Assembly: GCF_012396125.1 (NCBI RefSeq)
Contig: NZ_JAAXOX010000004.1
Coordinates: forward strand, 344,750 to 408,749
Direction of reading: 5' to 3'
Origin: Cellulomonas denverensis
GTDB taxonomy: Bacteria > Actinomycetota > Actinomycetes > Actinomycetales > Cellulomonadaceae
DNA length: 64,000 bases
Below are positions 42,002-48,946 of the stretch, one piece after another. The position numbers and the translations under genes were made by a program. The notes beneath the pieces were generated by a model. That model had not been told where the DNA came from. It did no database searches and was given only the letters and a program-made list of their open reading frames with translations. How positions within the stretch are numbered: the stretch's first letter is position 1; each line of letters opens with the position of its first letter.

Positions 42002-43744
42002 TCAGTGCGGGTCGCCGTGCCAGGAGTGCCAGAGCGCGGCGTACTGCCCACCGGCGGCGACCAGCTCGTCGTGCGAGCCCTGCTCCACGATCCGACCGGC
42101 CTCGACCAGCACCACCCGGTCCGCGTCGTGCGCGGTGTGCAGCCGGTGCGCCACCGCCACCACGGTGCGGCCTGCCAGCATGGCGGACAGCGCGTCCTCC
42201 AGGTCGCGGGCGGCGCCGGGATCCAGCAGCGAGGTGGCCTCGTCCAGCACCACGGTGTGCGGGTCGAGCAGCACCAGCCGGGCCAGCGCGAGCTGCTGGG
42301 CCTGCGCCGGGGTCAGCACCACCCCGCCGGAGCCGACCACCGTGCCCAGCCCGTCCGGCATCGCGTCCACCCAGCCGAGCGCCCCGACCACCCGCAGCGC
42401 GGACCGCAGCGCCGAGTCGGTGGCGTCGCCGGCCGCCAGCCGCAGGTTCTCCGCGAGCGTCCCGACGAAGACGTGGTGCTCCTGGGTGACCAGGGCGACG
42501 TGCCGGCGCAGCTCGGGCAGTTCCAGGTCCACCAGCGGCACCCCGCCGACGGTCACCGCCCCGGCGGTCGGCCCGTTGATCCCGGCCAGCAACCGGCCCA
42601 GGGTCGACTTGCCCGACCCGGAGGGCCCGACCACCGCCAGCCGCTCGCCGTCCCGCAGCCGCAGCGACACATCCCGCAGCACGTCCACCCCGGGCCGGTA
42701 GGCGTAGCGCACCCGGTCCACCACCAGGTCCTCGGAGTCCGGGACGGCGCCGGTCGGCACCCGGTCCGAGGGCACCGCGGCCACCCCGATGATCCGGGAC
42801 AACGCCGTCGTGCCGACCTGGATCTCGTCCATCCAGCCGATCAGTTCGTCCACCGGGCTGGTCAGCTGCATGGCGTACAGCGCGATCGCGGCGACCGCGC
42901 CGGGGGTGGCCCGGCCGGAGGCGACCAGCCAGGCGCCCCAGCCGACCACGGTCACCACCGGCAACAGGAAGCCGAGCGTGGTGCACGGGAACCACCAGGA
43001 CCGCAGCCGCAGGGTGTACCGCTCGGAGTCCCGACGTTCGGCCAGCGCCGCGTCGATGGTCCGGCGCTGGGCCCGGGCCAGGTTCAGCGCCTCGATGGTC
43101 CGGGCACCCTCGACCGTCTCGGCGATCACCCCGGACAGCAGCGCGTAGGACGCCAGCCGCCGCCGGTAGCCGGGCCCGGCCTTGCGCAGGTACAGCCGGG
43201 TGCTCACCGCGATCAGCGGCACCCCGACCGCCAGTGCGCAGGCCAGCAGCGGGTCGGTCAGCACCGCGGCGACCACGGTCAGCAGCACGGTCATCCCGGC
43301 CACCAGGATCCGCGGCACCCCGAACCGCACCGTGCGGGCCACCGACTCGATGTCGTTGGTGGTGCGGGCCAGCAGGTCGCCGGTCCCGGCGCTCTCCACC
43401 GTGGACAGCGGCAGCCGCCCCACCGTGCGCAGGAACTCCTCGCGCAGCGCGGCGAACACGGTCTCGCCCAGCACCATCGCGGCGCGCTGGGCGTACCGGG
43501 TGGTCACCGCCTGCACCGCGAGCGCGGCCAGCAGCACGGCGGCGGTCCGGTCCACCGCGCCGGTGTCGATGGTGCCGTCGGTGGCGGCGTCCACCAGGCG
43601 GCCGAGCAGCCAGGGCCCGGCCAGCCCGCACACCGCCGCCGCACCGTGCAGCAGCAGCACCGCGGCCAGTTCCCGGGCGTGGGCGCGGATCAGGCGGGCG
43701 CCGGTGCGCCGGACCGTGGCCCCGTCAGCGATCGGTAGCAGCAT
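42002..43744 (-). CDS. ABC exporter half-transporter, subunit 2 (canonical Walker A, degenerate signature)
   Basis: A 580-residue ABC exporter subunit with six membrane helices (about 20-300) and an ATPase domain. Walker A GPSGSGKST is near residue 373, Walker B VVLDEAT and the switch histidine in VAVAHRL are normal, but the ABC signature reads VLTPAQAQQLALARL instead of LSGGQ. Its partner has the opposite defects. ATG 43744 has AGGAGG 7 bases upstream and lies within the end of the partner gene (20-base overlap), so the two are a heterodimer. The cargo is unknown; drugs, lipids or oligosaccharides are all possible. Confidence 0.87.
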   Translation of the reverse strand: MLLPIADGATVRRTGARLIRAHARELAAVLLLHGAAAVCGLAGPWLLGRLVDAATDGTIDTGAVDRTAAVLLAALAVQAVTTRYAQRAAMVLGETVFAALREEFLRTVGRLPLSTVESAGTGDLLARTTNDIESVARTVRFGVPRILVAGMTVLLTVVAAVLTDPLLACALAVGVPLIAVSTRLYLRKAGPGYRRRLASYALLSGVIAETVEGARTIEALNLARAQRRTIDAALAERRDSERYTLRLRSWWFPCTTLGFLLPVVTVVGWGAWLVASGRATPGAVAAIALYAMQLTSPVDELIGWMDEIQVGTTALSRIIGVAAVPSDRVPTGAVPDSEDLVVDRVRYAYRPGVDVLRDVSLRLRDGERLAVVGPSGSGKSTLGRLLAGINGPTAGAVTVGGVPLVDLELPELRRHVALVTQEHHVFVGTLAENLRLAAGDATDSALRSALRVVGALGWVDAMPDGLGTVVGSGGVVLTPAQAQQLALARLVLLDPHTVVLDEATSLLDPGAARDLEDALSAMLAGRTVVAVAHRLHTAHDADRVVLVEAGRIVEQGSHDELVAAGGQYAALWHSWHGDPH

Positions 43745-45626
43745 CGCGGTCCTCCTGGTCGTGTTCCCACAGCGCATCCACCCCGCCGGCCTCCGCATCA
43801 CTGGGGTCGGTGCCGGGGTCCGGCTCGGCGTCGGAGGTGGTGCGGGCGACCACCGACCGGTACAGCTCGCCGACCTCGTCGTCCCGGCGCATCAGCTCGC
43901 CGTGCGTGCCGGCGCCGACCAGCCGGCCGTGGTCCAGCACCGCCACGTCGTCCACCCGGTCCAGCAGCAGCGGGCTGGCGGTGACCACCACCGTGGTCCG
44001 CCCGTCCCGGGCCCGGCGGACCCCGGAGGCGATCAGCGACTCGGTGTGCGCGTCCACCGCGCTGGTCGGCTCGATCAGCACCAGCACCTCGGCATCGGTG
44101 AGCAGCGCCCGCGCCAGGCTGAGTCGTTGCCGTTGCCCGCCGGAGAACGTCCGGCCGCGCTCGGCCACCGACTCCGCCAGTCCGGCCGGTAGCGCGTCCA
44201 CGGTCTCCCGGGCGGCGGCCGCCTGCAGTGCGGCGTCCACCCGGTGGCGCCGGGGGTGGGCCCGGGCCCGGTCCGGCTCCCGCACGGCCAGCACGTCCAG
44301 CCCGTCCACCAGCGGCCCGGCGAACAGGTGCGGCGTGGAGTCGGAGACCACGATCCGGCGCCGCACCTCGCGCACCCGGACCGACCGGTGATCGACCCCG
44401 CCCCAGAGCACCGGCGCGTCCCGCAGCACCGCATCGTCGAACCGGCCGAGCCGGGTGGCGACCGCGGCCGCGGCGTCCGGGTCCGGGTCGACCACCGCGG
44501 TGAACCGTCCCGGCCGGACCACCAGCCCGGAGGCGACGTCCTCCAGCGGGGAACCGTGCGGCGGTGGCTCGACCGGGTCGCCGGGGTCCTGCACCGCGGG
44601 CCGGATCCGCAGCACCGCCAGCACCCGGCGGGTGGCGACCACGCCCCGGGTGAACACCTGCGCGGCCTCCGCCCCGGTGCGCAGCGGGATGACCAGGAAG
44701 GTGGCATAGCCATAGACGGTGACCAGCTCGCCGGCGGTCAGCACCCCCTGAGCGACCAGCCGGGCGCCGGCCCAGACCAGCGCGGCGACCAGGATCCCGG
44801 GCAGCAGCACCTGCATCCCGTCCAGCCAGGACTGGGTGCGGGCCACCTCCACCGCGGCCACCCGGGCGCGCTGGGACTGCCGGGCGTACCGGTCGACGAA
44901 GGCGTCCTCGCCGCCGATCCCGCGCAGCACCCGCAGACCGGACACGGTGTCCGCGCCGAGGGTGGTGAGCAGGCCGGTCTCCTGTCGGTAGTCCTGCTGG
45001 CGGCGTTGCAGCGGTCCGATCAGCACGGTCAGCGCGGCGGCCAGCACCGGCACGCCGACCAGCACCAGGACGCCGAGCAGCGTGGAGCGCAGCAGCACCA
45101 CCACCGCCACGCACAGGTAGGCGACCACCCCGCCGACCAGCCGGGCGACCACGTCGAACATCTCGCCCAGCCGCAGCGCGTCGCCGGAGACGGTCGCCAC
45201 GATCTCGCCCTGTGCGGTGGTCGCGGTGATCGCGTGCCCGGTGTCCGCGGAGTGGTGCCCGATCAGCCGGGCCACCCCGAGCGAGGACCGCAGCCAGTTG
45301 GTGACCGCCATCCGGTGCCGGAGCGTGGTGGTCGCCGCCTGGACACAGGCCACCGCCAGCAGGGCCGCACACCAGCGCACCACGTCGCCGGCCCGCCCGG
45401 TCACGCCCTCGTCGACCGCGCGGCCGAGCAGGTACGGCCAGGCCACCTGACACAGCATCCACACCACGCCGAACAGCACGCCGCCGGCCAGGGTCCAGGG
45501 CTGCCGGCCCGCCTGCCAGAGCAGGAACCGGGGCACTGAGCCCAGCGGTGGGGCCCCGGGTGCCCGGCGCCGGCCGAGGGGCGTACCCAATTCGGCCGAG
45601 TTGACCGCCTGATCCACCACAGGCAT
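43725..45626 (-). CDS. ABC exporter half-transporter, subunit 1 (Walker A lost, canonical signature)
   Basis: A 633-residue ABC exporter subunit. The membrane part (about 40-330) is normal. In the ATPase domain the Walker A site is replaced by AVVDPDPDAAAAVATRL (about 378-394), with no GKS/T; Walker B is VLVLIEPTSAVD, with Ile where the Mg-binding Asp should be but the glutamate kept; the switch histidine is absent (VVVTASPLLL). The signature RTFSGGQRQRLSLARAL is perfect. So it contributes only the signature to the working ATP site. ATG 45626 has GAGGG upstream; operator A lies 17 bases before it, so it is co-regulated with the sugar genes. Confidence 0.87.
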   Translation of the reverse strand: MPVVDQAVNSAELGTPLGRRRAPGAPPLGSVPRFLLWQAGRQPWTLAGGVLFGVVWMLCQVAWPYLLGRAVDEGVTGRAGDVVRWCAALLAVACVQAATTTLRHRMAVTNWLRSSLGVARLIGHHSADTGHAITATTAQGEIVATVSGDALRLGEMFDVVARLVGGVVAYLCVAVVVLLRSTLLGVLVLVGVPVLAAALTVLIGPLQRRQQDYRQETGLLTTLGADTVSGLRVLRGIGGEDAFVDRYARQSQRARVAAVEVARTQSWLDGMQVLLPGILVAALVWAGARLVAQGVLTAGELVTVYGYATFLVIPLRTGAEAAQVFTRGVVATRRVLAVLRIRPAVQDPGDPVEPPPHGSPLEDVASGLVVRPGRFTAVVDPDPDAAAAVATRLGRFDDAVLRDAPVLWGGVDHRSVRVREVRRRIVVSDSTPHLFAGPLVDGLDVLAVREPDRARAHPRRHRVDAALQAAAARETVDALPAGLAESVAERGRTFSGGQRQRLSLARALLTDAEVLVLIEPTSAVDAHTESLIASGVRRARDGRTTVVVTASPLLLDRVDDVAVLDHGRLVGAGTHGELMRRDDEVGELYRSVVARTTSDAEPDPGTDPSDAEAGGVDALWEHDQEDRDAATDR

Positions 45627-45642
45627 ACCCAATCCCTCACTT

Positions 45643-45662
45643 TTGTGGCATCGTTGCCACAT
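45643..45662 (-). promoter_or_regulatory. LacI-type operator A, site 4, before the ABC exporter
   Basis: On the minus strand the site reads ATGTGGCAACGATGCCACAA, with one central and one terminal asymmetry. TAGGCT on the minus strand just upstream (about 45665-45670) is a possible -10 box, so the operator overlaps the start of exporter transcription. Confidence 0.78.
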
Positions 45663-45742
45663 CAGCCTAGCCATCGTCACGGCGCCGAGTCCATGCAGAG
45701 AAGCGGGAGAACATGCGTAATCACACCGTGACCGTTGCGATC

Positions 45743-45795
45743 TTGTTCCGCCACGGCGGGCGCGACTAACGTCCAATGTGGGAAGGTTTGCAGAC
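45743..45795 (+). promoter_or_regulatory. Putative promoter and weak operator A, site 5, before the sugar-binding lipoprotein
   Basis: TTGTTC (45743-45748), an 18-base spacer and TAACGT (45767-45772) resemble a promoter toward the binding protein. Starting 4 bases later, ATGTGGGAAGGTTTGCAGAC (45776-45795) matches the left half of operator A well but the right half poorly. The position relative to the -10 box is the same as at site 1. Confidence 0.5.
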
Positions 45796-45871
45796 CATCG
45801 GTCTCGTACCGGGGTCACCCGGCAGGGTGGTAACGACGCCGCCCCGCCGCCCGACGAAGGGATAGAGGTTC

Positions 45872-47242
45872 ATGACCAAGAGTCGTCGCACCGTGGTCGC
45901 GCTGCTGCCGATCACCGCGCTTGCCCTGGCTGCCTGTAGCAGCGGTGGCGGGGACGGGGGCAACACCTCCGAGCCGACCAGCTTCGGCACCGAGGCCACC
46001 GGCACCCTGAGCGCCTGGGGCTTCGAGAACGCCGACGATGTCGGCCAGTCCCGGCTGGACTTCGCCGCCGAAGAGCTCTCCGACCTCGACATCGAGCTGG
46101 ACGCCACCGCCTTCGACGCCCAGAAGTTCACCACCCGGCTCGCCAGCGGCGACGTCCCGGACGTCGTGCAGATGGACCGCCGGTTCGTCACCACCTACGC
46201 CGCGCAGGACCTGATCCTCCCGTTGAACGCCTGCTACGAGGCGCACGACGTCGTCCCGGAGGAGCAGTACTACCCGTCGGTGGTCGACGACATGCGGTAC
46301 GAGGACGAGGTCTGGGGGGTGCCGCAGTTCTACCAGCCCCCGGCGATCATCCTGAACACCCGCGTGATGGAGGCCGCCGGCGTCACCGCCGACCAGATCG
46401 ACACCTCCCAGCCCGAGGTCCTGATCGACGCGATCTCCAAGATGTACCAGGAGAGCGGCGGCAACCCGTCCGTGCTCGGCCTCGACCCGCAGGCCAACGG
46501 CCAGGCCGAGCTCTGGGTGCTCGGCATGGGCGGCCAGCTCAACGACGCCGACGGCGTGCCCACGCTGGACGACCCGTCCAACATCGCGGGCATCGAGCTG
46601 CTCAAGCAGGTCGTCGACGCCCAGGGCGGTTACGCCAAGGTCCGGTCGTTCACCGACTCCTTCGACACCTTCGGGGAGAACAACCAGTTCGTCGCCGACC
46701 AGGTCGGCGCCCAGGTGAACGCCCAGTGGTACCCGAACGTGCTGGGCGACTACGTGGGCCAGGTCGAGATCGGTGCCGTGCCGTTCCGCGACCAGAACGG
46801 TGAGCCGTTCTCGGTGGCGAGCGGGCAGGCCTTCGTCATCCCGGCCGCGGCCGAGAACAAGGACGCGGCCTGCGCCTGGATGCTGAGCCTGACCTCGCAC
46901 GACGCCTGGCTCGCCGCCGGTGAGGCCCGCGGTGAAACGGTCGCCGAGAACGACTCGATCAACACCGGCCTGTTCACCGGTTCGCCGCAGGCCGACCAGG
47001 AGCTGCGCGAGCTCTGGGTCGAGCCGACCGGCGACGAGGGCTTCGACCAGACCATCGCCACCTACTACGAGGTGGTCGAGTACGGGCAGACCTTCGGGTC
47101 CTCCCCCGCCGGTCAGGAGATCCAGAACGAGTTGAGGAACGCCGTCACCAACGTGCTGCTCGGTGACAAGACCGCGGAGGACGCTCTGGCCGAGGCGCAG
47201 ACCGCGGCCATGCGGGCCTACGACAACATCACCGGCGGCTGA
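45872..47242 (+). CDS. Sugar ABC transporter substrate-binding lipoprotein
   Basis: A 456-residue extracellular solute-binding protein (family 1 type) for carbohydrates. The signal peptide ends in the lipobox ALALAAC with C22 as lipid attachment site, followed by a Gly/Ser linker. The mature part has GTLSAWGFENADD, KFTTRLASGDVPDVVQMD, WGVPQFYQPPAIILNT and GQAFVIPAAAENKDAACAWML, normal for CUT1 binding proteins. AGAGGT precedes ATG 45872. No permease or ATPase is adjacent; the only CUT1 permeases in the window (8542-10475) lack a binding protein, so these probably form one importer. Confidence 0.9.
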   Translation: MTKSRRTVVALLPITALALAACSSGGGDGGNTSEPTSFGTEATGTLSAWGFENADDVGQSRLDFAAEELSDLDIELDATAFDAQKFTTRLASGDVPDVVQMDRRFVTTYAAQDLILPLNACYEAHDVVPEEQYYPSVVDDMRYEDEVWGVPQFYQPPAIILNTRVMEAAGVTADQIDTSQPEVLIDAISKMYQESGGNPSVLGLDPQANGQAELWVLGMGGQLNDADGVPTLDDPSNIAGIELLKQVVDAQGGYAKVRSFTDSFDTFGENNQFVADQVGAQVNAQWYPNVLGDYVGQVEIGAVPFRDQNGEPFSVASGQAFVIPAAAENKDAACAWMLSLTSHDAWLAAGEARGETVAENDSINTGLFTGSPQADQELRELWVEPTGDEGFDQTIATYYEVVEYGQTFGSSPAGQEIQNELRNAVTNVLLGDKTAEDALAEAQTAAMRAYDNITGG

Positions 47243-47263
47243 TCACCGCCATGACCAAGTACC

Positions 47264-47300
47264 GCGAGGGGCTCGCCGGGACCACCGGCGGGCCCCTCGC
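47264..47300 (+). terminator. Hairpin between the binding protein and the CehA-like gene
   Basis: A 16-base stem with one G-T pair (47264-47279 with 47285-47300) and a 5-base loop, 22 bases after the binding-protein stop. It would end or attenuate transcription; high lipoprotein expression with less read-through is a likely purpose. Confidence 0.75.
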
Positions 47301-47327
47301 GGCGTCCCGGGCCACCGAGGAGGACCC

Positions 47328-48788
47328 GTGCCGACCCTGACCATCGACACCGGCGGCCCGGCCCGGCTCAGCGTGCAGGCCGGCGACGGCACCTGGTGCC
47401 TGCCGGACCACGCCGTGCGCGACCGGACCGCCGCCGAGCGGCCCGGCGCGATGGACCTGGACCTGGACGCCACCGACCGCTCCGGCTCGGTGCCCGGCTA
47501 CACCCGGCACCTGGTCAGCGACGGCGTGGTGGAGGTGCCCGTCCCGCGCGGCGCCTGCACGGTGATCGCCGAGCGCGGCCCCGAGCACCACCGGGTGGAA
47601 CGCCGGATCGACGCCGGCCCGGGCACCACCCACGTCAGCGCGGTGCCCGAGCGCTGGACCGACCTGGCCGCCGAGGGCTGGTGGTCCGGCGACCTGCACG
47701 TGCACCGCCCGCTCGCCGACGCCGGCCTGCTGCTGCGCGCGGAGGACCTGCACCTGGCCGCCGTCGTCACCCGGTGGACCGGGCAGCCGGCCGCCGACGA
47801 CCTGGCCGGACCGCCCCGGGCGGCCACGACCGTGGACGGCGACCGGCACGTGGTCGCCCCGGTGACCGAGGACGAGCGCGGCGGCGGCGCCTGGCTGCTG
47901 CACGGCGCCTCGGTGGCCGACCTGCCCGGCACCGACGCCCGCTCCTGGTGGTACCCGCCGGGCCGTGACCTGGTGGACCGGGCACGGGCGCGGGGCGCCT
48001 GGTTCGACTGCGAGAAGCTCACCTGGTGGGAGACCCCGGTGATGATGGCCACCGGCGCCCCGGACAGCGTCGGGGTCCTGAACAACCACTTCCTGCCCGG
48101 CGGGTTCCTGGCGAACGAGGCCTGGGGCCGCCCCCGGGACCGCAGCCGGTACCCCGGCGCCGCCGGCACCAGCCGGTACCACCTGGACCTCTACTACCGG
48201 TACCTGCGCTGCGGTCTGCGGGTGCCTGCCTCCGCGGGGTCCGCCTCCGGGGTGATGCCCGCCCCGCCCGGTTACAACCGGGTCTACGTCCAGGCCCCCG
48301 GTCCGCTCACCGTCGCCGGGTTCTACGACGCGCTGCGGGCCGGCCGCTCGATGGTCACCAACGGCCCGCTGCTGACCTGCACCGTCGACGGACAGGGCCC
48401 CGGCGCCACCGTGCCGGCCGGACCGGCGCGGGTCCGGGCGTCCGTGCGGTGGACCGGCCCACACAGCACGATCGAGGTGGTCGCCGACGGCCGGGTGGTC
48501 GCCCGCACCGACGGGCCGGAGCTGGACACCACCGTCGACCTGACCCGGTGCGGCTGGCTGGCGGTCCGCGCGTGGGTGCCGGACCCGGTCACGGTCCGCC
48601 TGGCGCACACCAGCCCGGTCTACGTCGACCGCGACGCACCGCCGGACCCGGACGACCGGGCGTTCTTCGCCCACTGGGTCGATGAGCTGACCGCGGCAGC
48701 CCGGGCCGACCGCACCCGGTTCGCGGGCGCGGCGCACCGGGACCAGGTGCTGGACCTGTACGACCGCGCCGCCCGGTTCTACCGCTGA
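47328..48788 (+). CDS. CehA/McbA-like PHP-domain metallohydrolase
   Basis: A 486-residue protein that resembles the CehA/McbA branch of PHP-type metallohydrolases. The best motif is GWWSGDLHVHRPL (about 122-134), a DLHxH metal-binding start; the later part has LNNHFLPGGFLANEAWGRPRD and GPLTVAGFYDALRAGRSMVTNGP, the usual C-terminal region of these proteins. Several other PHP ligands are not obvious, so the active site may be altered. GAGGAGGA lies 4 bases before GTG 47328. No signal peptide. It follows the binding-protein gene and its hairpin on the same strand; the substrate is unknown. Confidence 0.72.
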   Translation: MPTLTIDTGGPARLSVQAGDGTWCLPDHAVRDRTAAERPGAMDLDLDATDRSGSVPGYTRHLVSDGVVEVPVPRGACTVIAERGPEHHRVERRIDAGPGTTHVSAVPERWTDLAAEGWWSGDLHVHRPLADAGLLLRAEDLHLAAVVTRWTGQPAADDLAGPPRAATTVDGDRHVVAPVTEDERGGGAWLLHGASVADLPGTDARSWWYPPGRDLVDRARARGAWFDCEKLTWWETPVMMATGAPDSVGVLNNHFLPGGFLANEAWGRPRDRSRYPGAAGTSRYHLDLYYRYLRCGLRVPASAGSASGVMPAPPGYNRVYVQAPGPLTVAGFYDALRAGRSMVTNGPLLTCTVDGQGPGATVPAGPARVRASVRWTGPHSTIEVVADGRVVARTDGPELDTTVDLTRCGWLAVRAWVPDPVTVRLAHTSPVYVDRDAPPDPDDRAFFAHWVDELTAAARADRTRFAGAAHRDQVLDLYDRAARFYR

Positions 48789-48814
48789 CGTGCTCGGCGG
48801 GTCCGGGCATAACA

Positions 48815-48905
48815 GGACCCCCCGCACACCCGCCAGAGCTCACCTGCCCTTGCTGCCTTCCGGCCCTGGGGGGGTTCAGCGAGATGACGCCGCACGAGGG
48901 GTCGA
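48815..48905 (-). ncRNA. ffs: Signal recognition particle RNA (bacterial small SRP RNA)
   Basis: On the minus strand the region contains CAGGGCCGGAAGGCAGCAAG, the invariant SRP apical loop with GGAA tetraloop, flanked by GAACCCCC and GGGCAGGTGAGCTCTGGCGG, as in actinobacterial small SRP RNAs. The outer arms (CCCCTCGTGC and GTGTGCGGGG) can pair. The RNA forms the SRP with Ffh for membrane targeting. TACCCT on the minus strand just upstream, near 48912-48917, is a suitable -10 box. Ends are approximate by a few bases. Confidence 0.9.
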
Positions 48906-48946
48906 GCACCAGGGTAACCCAGTCCGGGGCCCTGCTCCGACTCGGG

